Of a DNA stretch of 64,000 bases, positions 9,166 to 17,986 are shown in pieces (positions within the stretch are counted from its first letter, which is position 1; every line of letters starts with the position of its first letter). The position numbers and the translations under genes were made by a program. The stretch is from Streptomyces sp. NBC_00285 (GTDB taxonomy: Bacteria; Actinomycetota; Actinomycetes; Streptomycetales; Streptomycetaceae), in NCBI RefSeq assembly GCF_036174265.1, contig NZ_CP108055.1, positions 8,866,001 through 8,930,000 of the forward strand, given 5' to 3'. The notes under the pieces were generated by a model. That model made no database searches, was not told the DNA's origin, and saw only the letters and a list, made by a program, of their open reading frames with translations.

Positions 9166-9987
9166 GTGACCACGCATTCGAACACACCTGCTGGCTGGTA
9201 CCCCGATCCCCACGGAGCGTCCCAGACGCTCCGCTACTGGGACGGGGCACAGTGGACCCAGCACACCGACAAGCAGCAGGCGGCGGCTCAGGCGCCCCAG
9301 ATGCCGCAGCAGGCGGCCGGCCCCGACCCGCAGGTGCAGCGGCAGGTGCAGCAGCAGGCCGGGGTGAGCGCGGGCGGTGCGGCCGGCGGCACCCTGTTCA
9401 CCGAGCCGGTCCTGGTGGTGAACCAGAAGGCCAAGCTGATCGAGGTGACCAACGAGTACAAGGTCATGGACCAGAACGGCAACCTGCTCGGCTCCGTCAC
9501 CCAGGTCGGGCAGAGCGCGCTGAAGAAGGTTCTGCGCGTGGTCTCCAGCCTGGACCAGTACATGACCCACAAGTTGGAGATCCGTGACGCCCACGGGCAG
9601 CCGGTGCTGCTGCTGACCCGGCCGGCCAAGGTCTTCAAGTCACGGGTGATCGTGGAGCGTCCGGACGGCTCACCGGTCGGTGAGATCGTCCAGCAGAACA
9701 TGATCGGGAAGATCAACTTCGCGATGAACGTCAACGGCCAGCAGGTCGGGGCGATCAAGGCGGAGAACTGGCGGGCCTGGAACTTCGCGATCGTCGACCA
9801 CGCGGAGAACGAGGTCGCCCGGATCACGAAGACGTGGGAGGGCCTCGCCAAGACGATGTTCACGACCGCGGACAACTACGTGCTGCAGATCCACCACCAG
9901 CTGCCCGAGCCGCTGCTCAGCCTGGTCGTCGCGACCGCGCTGACCGTGGACACCGCCCTCAAGCAGGATGCCCGCGGGTTCGGCTGA
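9166..9987 (+). CDS. DUF2510 and phospholipid scramblase/LURP-one-related protein
   Basis: 273 residues. An N-terminal DUF2510 motif (AGWYPDPHG, then LRYWDGAQWTQHT) is followed by a Gln/Ala-rich linker (residues about 45-70) and a C-terminal scramblase/LURP-one-like beta barrel of about 190 residues (KAKLIEVTNEYKVMD onward). In actinobacteria such proteins are common and mostly uncharacterised; no catalytic residues are evident. It starts at GTG 9166, 62 nt after the phospholipase C gene, and ends at a strong hairpin. A membrane-lipid role is possible given the phospholipase next door, but that is only proximity. Confidence 0.85.
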   Translation: MTTHSNTPAGWYPDPHGASQTLRYWDGAQWTQHTDKQQAAAQAPQMPQQAAGPDPQVQRQVQQQAGVSAGGAAGGTLFTEPVLVVNQKAKLIEVTNEYKVMDQNGNLLGSVTQVGQSALKKVLRVVSSLDQYMTHKLEIRDAHGQPVLLLTRPAKVFKSRVIVERPDGSPVGEIVQQNMIGKINFAMNVNGQQVGAIKAENWRAWNFAIVDHAENEVARITKTWEGLAKTMFTTADNYVLQIHHQLPEPLLSLVVATALTVDTALKQDARGFG

Positions 9988-10017
9988 GCATCGGTCCGCG
10001 ACGCCGCGGACCGATGC
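9988..10017. terminator. Bidirectional hairpin terminator
   Basis: Perfect 13-bp inverted repeat (left arm GCATCGGTCCGCG, right arm 10005-10017) with loop ACGC. It begins right after the stop of the scramblase-like gene and lies 15 nt from the stop of the convergent transporter gene. No T tract follows, as is usual in Streptomyces. Confidence 0.85.
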
Positions 10018-10032
10018 GGCCCGGTTCCCCTA

Positions 10033-10968
10033 CTAAAGAGGCGCTGTCAGGTGCCCCGGCTCGACGGGCCGGGGCACCGTCACGTTCCGCAACGACGGCT
10101 CCAGCGCCAGTACGGCTGCCACCGGGTGTTCCTCCTCCACCACCTGCGGGAGCTTGGGGGCCCGGCTCAGCAGAACCACTCCCCACGAGGCCAGCCCCGT
10201 ACCCGCCAGGGCCAGCAGGACACCCGCCGCGCCGCCTCGCAGGCCCTCGCCGAGGAGCGAGAGGCCGAGCACCGCGGCGGCCATCGGGTTGGCCAGGGTC
10301 ACCACGGCGAGCGGGGCGCCCAGACCGTCGCGGTACGCCGTCTGGGACAGCAGGAGGCCGCCTGCAGCGAAGGCCGCGACCAGCAGCGCGACCCCGATCA
10401 CCTGGACGCTCAGGAGCGACTCGGAGCGGTCCGTCGCCGCCACCGTCACCGTCTGGGTCAGTACGGAGGCCACACCCGAGGCGAAGCCGGACGCCGTCGC
10501 GTGCCGCAGGCCGGGGCGGGCTCCGCGGCGGGCCAGCAGGCCGATCAGGGCGGCCGTCGCGCCCGCCACCATCAGCGCTTCGGGCACGGTGAGGACCTGG
10601 TCGGGCGAGGACCCCGACGCCACGACGAGGATCGCCGCGAGACCGGCCAGGGTGTAGGCGGTGCCCCGCCACTCCGCCGCGCCGACCCGGCGCCCGGCGA
10701 CCCGTGCGCCCAGCGGCACCGCGGCGACCAGCGTGAGTGCGCCGAGCGGCTGCACCACGGTCAGCGGGCCGTACTTGAGGGCCACGACGTGCAGCAGCGC
10801 GGCCGCCGCGTTGAGGCCGACGGATCCCCACCAGGCACCCGAGCTCAGCATCCGCGGTACGCCCGAACCGGGGTCGCGGGAGGCCAGGCGCTCCTGCGCG
10901 ACGGCCGCGGCCGCGTAGGCGACGGACGAGAACAGGGACAGGACGACGGCGAGCAGGGTGGCGTTCAT
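10033..10968 (-). CDS. EamA/DMT-family transporter
   Basis: 311-residue integral membrane protein with about ten hydrophobic helices in two homologous halves, as in drug/metabolite (EamA) transporters. The start is ATG 10968, overlapping the PAP2 stop as ATGA, so both genes form one operon read leftward. The substrate is unknown. It is under the same divergent promoter region as a TetR gene with clear operator-like palindromes, so it may be an exporter induced by the TetR ligand. Confidence 0.88.
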   Translation of the reverse strand: MNATLLAVVLSLFSSVAYAAAAVAQERLASRDPGSGVPRMLSSGAWWGSVGLNAAAALLHVVALKYGPLTVVQPLGALTLVAAVPLGARVAGRRVGAAEWRGTAYTLAGLAAILVVASGSSPDQVLTVPEALMVAGATAALIGLLARRGARPGLRHATASGFASGVASVLTQTVTVAATDRSESLLSVQVIGVALLVAAFAAGGLLLSQTAYRDGLGAPLAVVTLANPMAAAVLGLSLLGEGLRGGAAGVLLALAGTGLASWGVVLLSRAPKLPQVVEEEHPVAAVLALEPSLRNVTVPRPVEPGHLTAPL

Positions 10969-11783
10969 CGGCCCGCTCCGACCAGGGCGTCGTCCTTGGG
11001 CTCGGCCGGCGTGAGCTTCTCCTGCGCCCGGCCCGAGGTGGTCGCCTTCCGGTGCGGCGAGGGAAGCGGGACGGGGCGGATCACCGCGAGCGCGATGCCG
11101 AGCAGGGCCGCCGCCGCGATCGCGTCCATCCAGTAGTGGTTCGCCGTCCCGACGATGACCACCAGCGTCACCAGCGGGTGCAGCAGCCACAGCCACCGCT
11201 GGCGCGACCGGGTGGCCACGATCAGGCCGATCGCCACCATCAGGGCCCAGCCGAAGTGCAGCGAGGGCATCGCGGCGAACTGGTTGGAGAGGGTGTCGGT
11301 CTGCGGCGGGCCGTACACGGAGGGGCCGTAGACCTTCGCGGTGTCGACCAGGCCGGCCGCCGCGAGCATCCGCGGCGGGGCCAGCGGAAAGACGAGGTGC
11401 ATCACCAGGGCGGCGCCGGTGACGGTCGCGAGGACGCGGCGGGCCCAGACGTAGTGTGCGGGGCGCTTCAGGTAGAGCCAGACCAGGAAGGCGACCGTGG
11501 CCGGGAAGTGGACGGTCGCGTAATAGGTGTTCGCGAGGTGCGCGAGGGTGTCGCCGTGCAGCAGCAGCGACTGCACCGAGCCCTCTGAGGGCAGGTGCAG
11601 TGTCCGTTCCCAGTCCCACACGCGGTCGGCGTTGCGAAGGGCTTCGGCCGTGTGGCCTGCGGCCAGTTGCCGGCCGAACTTGTAGACGAGGAAGAGACCT
11701 ACGACGAGCAGGAGCTCACGGACGAGCGGCGGCCGCGCTGTCGCGCCCGGCTCCGCTTGGGAAGGCTCGGTTCGGGCATTCAT
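10965..11783 (-). CDS. PAP2 superfamily membrane phosphatase/transferase
   Basis: 272 residues with about six membrane helices. The conserved phosphatase motifs are present in the inositolphosphotransferase-like (AUR1) variant: PLAPPRML, MPSLHFGWAL with the catalytic-cycle His, and GTANHYWMDAIAA with the nucleophile-type His and Asp. This fits dephosphorylation of a lipid phosphate or transfer of a polar head group at the outer membrane face. It is first in a two-gene leftward operon, with ATG 11783 facing the divergent TetR gene across two palindromes. Confidence 0.9.
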   Translation of the reverse strand: MNARTEPSQAEPGATARPPLVRELLLVVGLFLVYKFGRQLAAGHTAEALRNADRVWDWERTLHLPSEGSVQSLLLHGDTLAHLANTYYATVHFPATVAFLVWLYLKRPAHYVWARRVLATVTGAALVMHLVFPLAPPRMLAAAGLVDTAKVYGPSVYGPPQTDTLSNQFAAMPSLHFGWALMVAIGLIVATRSRQRWLWLLHPLVTLVVIVGTANHYWMDAIAAAALLGIALAVIRPVPLPSPHRKATTSGRAQEKLTPAEPKDDALVGAGR

Positions 11784-11853
11784 CCCCCGGCCCTTTCGCT
11801 GACGGTGGTGCTGGAGCTGGACGCGGGTATGACTCGCCCAGCTCCCGAAACTC

Positions 11854-11911
11854 ATCGGTACGGGATCGTACCGATACGGCAGTGTACCGATACGATCGGG
11901 TACCGGTACAC
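11854..11911. promoter_or_regulatory. Two TetR-type operators in a divergent promoter
   Basis: First site 11854-11875: perfect 9-bp arms, ATCGGTACG and CGTACCGAT, around 4 bp. Second site 11882-11911: 12-nt arms, GTGTACCGATAC and GTACCGGTACAC, with one mismatch. They share the core GTACCGATAC in direct orientation, 15 bp apart. They sit between the PAP2 start (11783) and the TetR start (12010), the expected place for autoregulation and repression of the divergent operon. Binding is inferred. Confidence 0.75.
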
Positions 11912-12009
11912 TGGCGTATCGATAGACATAGGACACACTGGAATCCGGGAATGAAACGCGTGGGTCCCGCCAGTGGGCCGCCCGCCCGGGCGAGTGAGGA
12001 GAAGGGCAG

Positions 12010-12624
12010 ATGACGTCGCAGGCCGCGGACGGACCGGAGACGGTCGCCGCCTCGCGCCGCTCCAAGATCACGCCGGAGCGTGAGCAGGAGTTCTTCGACG
12101 CTGTGCTCGAGCAGGTCCGCGAATGCGGATACGACGCCGTGACCATGGAGGGCGTCGCCGCCAGCACACGCTGCAGCAAGTCCACCCTCTACCGGCAGTG
12201 GAAGACCAAGCCCCAGTTCGTGGTGGCCGCCCTGCGCTCCCGCCGCAGGTCGAAGTTCGACGGGATCGACACCGGGTCGCTCGCGGACGACCTGCGCGAG
12301 GCCGCACGGTCCGCGGGCCGGTGGTCGATGCACGACACCAAGCTCCTCCAGGCGCTCGGCCATGCCGTCACCCAGGACGCGGAACTCGCGCAGGCCCTTC
12401 GTGAGGCGCTGGTCGACCCGGAGGTCGCCGAGCTCAGACGCATCCTCCAGCGTGGGGTCGACCGCGGTGAGGTGGCCCCCGGGCACCCGGCGCTGGAGTA
12501 CATCCCGGCCCAGCTGTTCGGCGTCATCCGCGCCCGCCCCGTCGTGGAGGGGGAGTACGCCGACCCGGAGTACCTGCTCCGCTTCATGGAGGCCGCCGTA
12601 CTGCCGGCGCTGGGCCTGACCTGA
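12010..12624 (+). CDS. TetR/AcrR-family regulator
   Basis: 204 residues with an N-terminal TetR DNA-binding domain (residues about 20-70; the HTH includes MEGVAASTRCSKSTLYRQW) and a ligand-binding C-terminal half of the TetR_C_16/AcrR kind. A strong Shine-Dalgarno, gaggagaaggg, precedes ATG 12010. It is divergent from the PAP2/EamA pair and the region between holds two long inverted repeats, so it most likely represses itself and that operon. The ligand is unknown. Confidence 0.92.
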   Translation: MTSQAADGPETVAASRRSKITPEREQEFFDAVLEQVRECGYDAVTMEGVAASTRCSKSTLYRQWKTKPQFVVAALRSRRRSKFDGIDTGSLADDLREAARSAGRWSMHDTKLLQALGHAVTQDAELAQALREALVDPEVAELRRILQRGVDRGEVAPGHPALEYIPAQLFGVIRARPVVEGEYADPEYLLRFMEAAVLPALGLT

Positions 12625-12706
12625 GACCCGGGCCGCCGTCCACCCGATGACCGGACGGTGACCTGGTCGCGCCGCACCGTGGGGACGGGGGCGGCGCGCA
12701 CGCCCC

Positions 12707-12751
12707 GGCCGGGTGGGAAGCCTCCTGACTGGAGAGGCTCCCCACCCGGCC
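12707..12751. terminator. Bidirectional hairpin terminator
   Basis: An 18-bp stem with one mismatch (12707-12724 pairs with 12734-12751) and a 9-nt loop, CTGACTGGA. It lies between the convergent TetR and DUF2510 genes and should end transcription from both sides. Confidence 0.85.
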
Positions 12752-12774
12752 GAGCGGTGTCCGGGGCCGGGCCG

Positions 12775-13779
12775 TCAGACGCCCTGGCCGCTGCCGCCGC
12801 CCGTCGACACCTTGATCCCCTTGGTGATGTCGTCGATGACGCTCTGGCCCTCGCCGACGTCGACGCCGAAGCGCACCACGACCATCTGCTGCGGGTTGGC
12901 CGGGGAGGGGAAGGCCAGCGACTCCACATAGCCGTCGGAGCCCTTGCTGGTGACCGCCTTCCAGCGGACCAGGTAGCCCTTCTGCCCGGCGACGGTCACC
13001 GCCTCGGAGGCGAGCACGTCGTGCGAGGTGATCGAGCCGTAGGTCTTGCCGCCGTAGGACTGCTCGGCGTTCGCCGCGATGTCGGCCTTGGCGACCTGCT
13101 CGGCCGTGCTGCCCGAGGTGCCCAGGGCCAGGGCGGGCGCCGAGTAGGCACCGCCCTTCGTGCACTTGTCGGAGGTGGAGCCGGGGCACGCGTAGGAGTC
13201 GTTCGACGTGAGAGACGCGCCTGCCGAGATCTCCTGCCCGTACCAGCCGTCCGGGATGGGCAGGCTGATCCCGTCGATCGAGTCGGACACCGAACCGCTC
13301 TCGATCTTCGGCGCCTCGGAACCCTGGGGGGAGGGCGACGCCCCTCCGGAGCCGCCCGGACCGCCGGAACCTCCGTTGCCGCCGAAGGGGCCGCCCTGGC
13401 CGTTCTGCCCACCCGTGCCACCGGTACCGCCCTGACCGCCCGGGCCCTGCGAGTCGGTGGTGCCGTTCCCGTTGCCGCTGTCCGTCAGCGCGTACACGCC
13501 CACACCTATGCTCGCCAGGACCACGACCGCCGCCGCCACCGCCACGGCTATGCCCATACGGCCGCGCCGCGATCCGGTCGGCGGCTGCGTGGGGTACGGC
13601 GGGTAGGCCGGGTACTCACCGGGGCTCACAACCTGTTCCGGAGGACCCCATGCGGCGGCCGATCCGGCGGGCCGGGTCCGTTCCGTCCACGCCTTGCCGT
13701 CCCACCAGCGTTCGGTGGCGGGACCGTCACTTGTCTGCCCGGGATCGCTGTACCAACCGGGGGGAGTCTCCTGCGTCAT
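12775..13779 (-). CDS. DUF2510-containing single-pass membrane protein
   Basis: 334 residues. The N-terminal DUF2510 motif (PPGWYSDPG, then ERWWDGKAWTERT) is followed by a basic stretch and one membrane helix (GIAVAVAAAVVVLASIGVGV, residues about 92-111). Next is a Gly/Ser/Pro-rich low-complexity linker (about 120-170) and an extracellular domain of about 160 residues with a Cys pair (SYACPGSTSDKC). ATG 13779 is chosen because DUF2510 then begins at residue 4. This layout resembles actinobacterial surface-anchored proteins of unknown role. Convergent with the TetR gene. Confidence 0.85.
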   Translation of the reverse strand: MTQETPPGWYSDPGQTSDGPATERWWDGKAWTERTRPAGSAAAWGPPEQVVSPGEYPAYPPYPTQPPTGSRRGRMGIAVAVAAAVVVLASIGVGVYALTDSGNGNGTTDSQGPGGQGGTGGTGGQNGQGGPFGGNGGSGGPGGSGGASPSPQGSEAPKIESGSVSDSIDGISLPIPDGWYGQEISAGASLTSNDSYACPGSTSDKCTKGGAYSAPALALGTSGSTAEQVAKADIAANAEQSYGGKTYGSITSHDVLASEAVTVAGQKGYLVRWKAVTSKGSDGYVESLAFPSPANPQQMVVVRFGVDVGEGQSVIDDITKGIKVSTGGGSGQGV

Positions 13780-14328
13780 GCCCCCACCGTATGAGGCCTC
13801 GGTGAAAGAGGGATGAGAGGGGCGTCGGCCGATTCCTTCGACTTCGACACACAGGCCGGTCCGGAGCGCGGACGAAGCCATGCGGCGCCCACTTCCTCAC
13901 GAGCCGAATCAGCCCGTTTCGCGCGGGCGGCCGGCAGGCGTATCCGGTCCCGCGCGGTACGGCCGGACGCGGCACGCGCGTGCCGCAGGTGCGCGGGACT
14001 TGGGGCGGCCACTCCGGCGAAGCCGTACCGGCCGTTGCCGCGCGGGCGGCCGGCAGGCGCATCCCGTACCGCCCCGTACGCGCGTGTCGGAGGTGCGCAG
14101 GGCGAGCGTCGGCGTCGAGGCGGCCGGCATCCGTGTCCGCACCGGGCCGTGGCCGATTACTGACTGTGGGTCAGGTTTGTCGACGGCTGGTCAGGGGCAC
14201 CGCGCGTCACCCGCCGTACCCGGGTCACCCGTCAAGGCAACAGCTCCCCCGACCGGCCTCCGCTCCCGCACCCGGACGGCTACGCTCGAGATCTGTACGT
14301 CGTTCAGGCGACTTGGGGAGGTAGCGGG
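13780..14328. repeat. Gene-free stretch with imperfect direct repeat
   Basis: About 550 nt between divergent genes. It contains a nearly exact 20-nt element, GCGGGCGGCCGGCAGGCG, at about 13922 and again at about 14042. Both copies are followed by related GCGCGTG...GCAGGTGCGC-type sequence, so the unit is roughly 65-75 nt and duplicated about 120 nt apart. No open frame with convincing codon use was found. The last 30 nt hold the ribosome site (ggggagg) for the ATPase gene at 14329. Confidence 0.5.
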
Positions 14329-17013
14329 ATGACGGAGGTCCGGCCCATCGAGGCCGCCCCGGCCTCGCTGTGGGAGCGCGAGGAGGAAGTCGCCGCCGTC
14401 GAGGGGGCGATCGACGCCCTGTGCGCGGGACGCGCGTCCTCGGGCAGCGTGCTGGTGATCCGCGGTGAGGCGGGCTTCGGCAAGACCGCCCTGCTGGCCG
14501 AGACCCGCCGTATCGCCGAGGCCCGCGGCTGCACGGTCTGGTCGGCCCGCGGCGGCGAGACCCTCAGGTCCGTCCCCTTCAACGTCGTACGACAACTGCT
14601 CCAACCCGCCCTCCTGTCGCTGATGCCCGAAGAGGCCCGCGAGTACCTCGGCGACTGGTACGACATCGCCGGCCCCGCCCTCGGCATCGCCGCCCCGGGG
14701 GAGCGGCAGGCCGACCCGCAGGGCGTGTGCGACGGCCTGGTCGCCGCGGTACGCCGACTGGCCCGCCGGGACTGGCCGCTCGTCCTCCTGGTCGACGACG
14801 CCCACTGGGCCGACCAGGAGACCCTGCGCTGGCTCGCCGCCTTCGCCGAGCGCCTGGACGACCTGTCCGTCCTGGTCGTGGTGGCCCGCCGCCCCGGTGA
14901 GGCCGCCGGCGAGCGCGCCCGCCTCCTGGAGACGGTGGCCTGCGCCGCGGGCCGCCCCGCCACCCACCTCAGTGCCCTCACCCCGGAGGCCACGGCCGGC
15001 CTCACCCGCGCCACCCTGGGCGAGCACGCCGACGCCCCCTTCTGCCGCGAGGTGTGGGCCGTCACCGGCGGCAACCCCTACGAGACCGTCGAACTCCTCG
15101 CCAAGGTCCAGGAGAGCGAGATCGAACCGGGCGAGGGCTCGGCGAGCGAACTGCGCGAGCTGAACCGCTCGGCCCGCGGCGGCGGCCTCGTCGCCCGCCT
15201 GGAGGAACTCGGCATCGACGCCACCCGGTTCGCCTGGGCGGCCGCGATCCTCGGCAGCGACATCACCATCGGCCTGGTGGCCAAGCTCGCCACCCTGAAG
15301 CCCCAGGAAGCGGTGGTCTGCGCCACCCTGCTGCGCAACGCCCGCATCCTCACCGACTCCGACCCGGTCGGCCCCCGGGCCGAGGAGGCCGAGCTGGAGT
15401 TCGTCCACCCACTGATCGCCTCCGCCGTCTACCACTCCATCCCGGACGCCCTGCGCACCGCCATGCACGGCATCGCCGCCCAGGTCGTCACCGACTCCGG
15501 GCGCGGCGCCGCGGCCGCCTCCCGGCACCTCCTCCTGGTCCACCCGGACGACGACGAGGAGCTCGTCGAGCAGTTGCGCGAGGCCGCCCGTGACCATGTC
15601 GCCGTCGGCGCCCCCGACGCGGCCCGGCGCTGCCTGGAGCGCGCCCTGCTGGAACCCCCGGCACCCGAGGTCCACGCGCGCGTGCTCTTCGAACTCGGCT
15701 GCGCCACCCTCCTGACCGCCCCCGCCAAGACCATCGGCCACCTTCAGACGGCGCTCGCCATGCCCGGCCTCGAAGGAACCGAGCGTGTCGACGCCGTCTT
15801 CCGTCTCTCCCAGGCGCTCATGCACAACAACCAGCTGGAGGAGGCCGTCCGCACGGTCGAGGAGGAGGCCGCCCGGCACGAGCAGGGTCCCGCCAGGCTC
15901 CGCCTCCAGGCCGTGCAGTACATGTGGGAGGGCCTCCACGCGGGCGAGGCCGGCGTGCCGGGCCGCTCCGAGCGCCTCGCCGAACTCGCCCGCAGTTGCA
16001 GCGGCCGGGACAACTCCGAGCGGGCCCTGCTGATGCTGGGCGGCTTCGACGCGATGGCGCGGGGCGAGAGCGCCGAGGAGGTCGTCGAACTGTGCGACCG
16101 CTCACTGGTGAACGGCCGACTGGCTCCGGGGCTCGGCTGGACCGACACCGAGTGGGGCCTCGAACTGCCCCTGATGCTGGCCAGCGCGTACGCCTACACC
16201 GACCGGCTCGACCGCGCCGAAGCCCTGTACACCGAGGCGCTGCGCACCTACGAGTCGGCCGGCTGGAGCGGCGGGCATCTCGCCCTGGCCCACGCCTACG
16301 TCGGCATCGGGCACCGTCGGCGCGGACGCCTCAGGGAGGCCGAGACGTCCCTGCGCGAGTCGTTGCGGCTCGCCGAGCGGGTGGGCCGGGGGCTGCCGCT
16401 GCACTGGTCGGCGACCTGCAACCTCGTCGACACCCTGCTTGCGCGCGGCCATGTCGAGGAGGCGTGGGCGATCGCCGAGCAGTACGGGTTCGCGCCGCCG
16501 TATCCGTCCACGATCGTGCTGCCCGATCCGCGGTCCGTGCGGGGGCGGTTGCTGCTGGCCGTGGGCCGGACCAAGGAAGGGATCAACGAACTGGACGCCG
16601 CGGAGAAGGCGGCGGAGGTCCGGGGGCACCACAATCCGGTTCTGGTGCCGTGGGCCTTCGACCTCGCCCGCGCGCTGGCCGTCGAGGATCCGGTCCGGGC
16701 GGCGCAGCTGGCCACCGATGTCCGCCGCCATGCCGAGCGGCTCGGCACCGACACGGCGATCGGTGAGGCGCTGCGGTGTGCGGCGGCGCTGGAGACCGGG
16801 CAGCGCGCGGTGCGGCTGGCCGCGCAGGCAGTCACCTATCTGGAGGCCTCGCCGTGCCAGTACGAGCACGCGGCGGCGCGGGTGGCGTACGGCATCCTCG
16901 CGCGGTCGGTGGGTGACCTCAACCGGGGTATGGCGTTGGCGCGGTCCTGCGGGGCGGACGGGCTGGTGGCGCAGGCCAGGGACGTCCTGGACACGGGACG
17001 TGGGTTGCGTTGA
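14329..17013 (+). CDS. LAL-like AAA ATPase lacking the LuxR HTH
   Basis: 894-residue protein with the architecture of large LuxR-type (LAL) regulators. Walker A GEAGFGKT is at about residues 46-53, Walker B VLLVDDAHW near 155, and a long TPR-like helical region runs from about 440 to the end. LAL proteins normally carry a C-terminal LuxR helix-turn-helix; here the protein ends at ARDVLDTGRGLR, where the linker to that domain would be. There is no HTH in any frame downstream before the terminator. It may act as a signalling ATPase through a partner. ATG 14329 follows ggggagg. Confidence 0.88.
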   Translation: MTEVRPIEAAPASLWEREEEVAAVEGAIDALCAGRASSGSVLVIRGEAGFGKTALLAETRRIAEARGCTVWSARGGETLRSVPFNVVRQLLQPALLSLMPEEAREYLGDWYDIAGPALGIAAPGERQADPQGVCDGLVAAVRRLARRDWPLVLLVDDAHWADQETLRWLAAFAERLDDLSVLVVVARRPGEAAGERARLLETVACAAGRPATHLSALTPEATAGLTRATLGEHADAPFCREVWAVTGGNPYETVELLAKVQESEIEPGEGSASELRELNRSARGGGLVARLEELGIDATRFAWAAAILGSDITIGLVAKLATLKPQEAVVCATLLRNARILTDSDPVGPRAEEAELEFVHPLIASAVYHSIPDALRTAMHGIAAQVVTDSGRGAAAASRHLLLVHPDDDEELVEQLREAARDHVAVGAPDAARRCLERALLEPPAPEVHARVLFELGCATLLTAPAKTIGHLQTALAMPGLEGTERVDAVFRLSQALMHNNQLEEAVRTVEEEAARHEQGPARLRLQAVQYMWEGLHAGEAGVPGRSERLAELARSCSGRDNSERALLMLGGFDAMARGESAEEVVELCDRSLVNGRLAPGLGWTDTEWGLELPLMLASAYAYTDRLDRAEALYTEALRTYESAGWSGGHLALAHAYVGIGHRRRGRLREAETSLRESLRLAERVGRGLPLHWSATCNLVDTLLARGHVEEAWAIAEQYGFAPPYPSTIVLPDPRSVRGRLLLAVGRTKEGINELDAAEKAAEVRGHHNPVLVPWAFDLARALAVEDPVRAAQLATDVRRHAERLGTDTAIGEALRCAAALETGQRAVRLAAQAVTYLEASPCQYEHAAARVAYGILARSVGDLNRGMALARSCGADGLVAQARDVLDTGRGLR

Positions 17014-17017
17014 GGGA

Positions 17018-17048
17018 GTGAGCGCGCGCCTTCCGCGCGTCGGCTCAC
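17018..17048. terminator. Probable hairpin terminator
   Basis: Inverted repeat GTGAGC/GCTCAC enclosing a further CGCGCG/CGCGCG pair, just after the stop of the LAL-like gene and before the convergent SDR gene. The stem is interrupted by a short asymmetric loop. Confidence 0.45.
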
Positions 17049-17130
17049 CGGGCTCACCCGGAGAAGCCGCGCATCGGTACGGTCCCACACAGCTTCACGG
17101 CCCCGCCGACCGGCGCGGCCCCGTGCCCCT

Positions 17131-17922
17131 TCAGGTCGCGATCAGCCGGTCGGTGAGGGTCAGCAGCTGTTTCCGCACGTCCGTGTCGTACGTCGCCTCG
17201 TGCGCCCGTGCCGGGCTCGTCCCGTCGAAGAAGCGGCCCGTGCCGACCTCCCGGGTGGCCGGCACGAGGACGCCCGGGGCGCCGTCCGCGACCGTCGACC
17301 AGGGAGCCACCCCGCCCTCCCGGACCATCGCCGTGTCCATGAACGTGGCCGGGTGGACGACGTTCACGGCCACCCCCGTGCCCGCCAACTCCTCGGCGAG
17401 CGTGAAGGTATGGGCGGCCAGGGCGAACTTGGCCCGGCAGTAGGCGGCGAAGCCGCTGTACCCGCGAGTGAACTCCGGGTCGTCGAAGGGGAGAAGCTCC
17501 TGCCCCACCGAACCGACGTTGACGATCCGCGAGGGCGCGTTCGTGGCGAGCGTCGGCAGCAGTGCGCGTGTCAGCACCACCGGCGCCAAGTAGTTGACCG
17601 CCAGGCGGAGTTCGTGGCCGTCCGCGCTCAGTTCCCAGCCCGAACCGGGTGAACCGGCGCCCGCCCCCGCATTGTTGATCAGCACGTCGAGTTCGGGGTG
17701 GGCCCGGGCCACCTTCGCGCCCAGCTCGCGCACCTGGGCCAGGGAGCCGAGGTCGGCCACGAACGGCTCTGCCTCGCCCTCGGCGCGCAGTTCCCCGACG
17801 AGGGCTTCGGTACGGCCCGGGTCGCGGCCGTGCGCGAGGACTACGTGGCCCAGGCGGACCAGCTCGAAGGCGACATGGCGGCCCAGGCCCGAGGTGGCGC
17901 CGGTGATCAGGATCGTCGACAT
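17131..17922 (-). CDS. Short-chain dehydrogenase/reductase
   Basis: 263-residue classical SDR. It shows the nucleotide motif TGATSGLG at residues 7-14, NNAGAG near 90, a catalytic Ser in NVGSVGQE, and the active-site YCRAK (Tyr and Lys) near 175. The sequence resembles retinol-dehydrogenase/WW-domain-oxidoreductase-like SDRs common in Streptomyces. The substrate is not predictable. It lies just downstream of the pca operon on the same strand (64 nt gap) but shows no link to that pathway. Confidence 0.9.
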   Translation of the reverse strand: MSTILITGATSGLGRHVAFELVRLGHVVLAHGRDPGRTEALVGELRAEGEAEPFVADLGSLAQVRELGAKVARAHPELDVLINNAGAGAGSPGSGWELSADGHELRLAVNYLAPVVLTRALLPTLATNAPSRIVNVGSVGQELLPFDDPEFTRGYSGFAAYCRAKFALAAHTFTLAEELAGTGVAVNVVHPATFMDTAMVREGGVAPWSTVADGAPGVLVPATREVGTGRFFDGTSPARAHEATYDTDVRKQLLTLTDRLIAT

Positions 17923-17986
17923 GCTCCCACCGTAGGCAGACGGTGCGGGCATGTGCGTGCTGCTCCTGGAGGTACCACCGGCAGGA

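Noticed and set aside
7043..9250. 735-codon minus-strand open frame opposite phospholipase C
   Set aside because: Same kind of antisense shadow; the plus strand has clear PLC motifs and a Tat signal.
11854..11911. CRISPR-like or phage repeat array
   Set aside because: Only two or three degenerate copies of a palindromic 10-mer with no spacers of constant length; it is better explained as operators.
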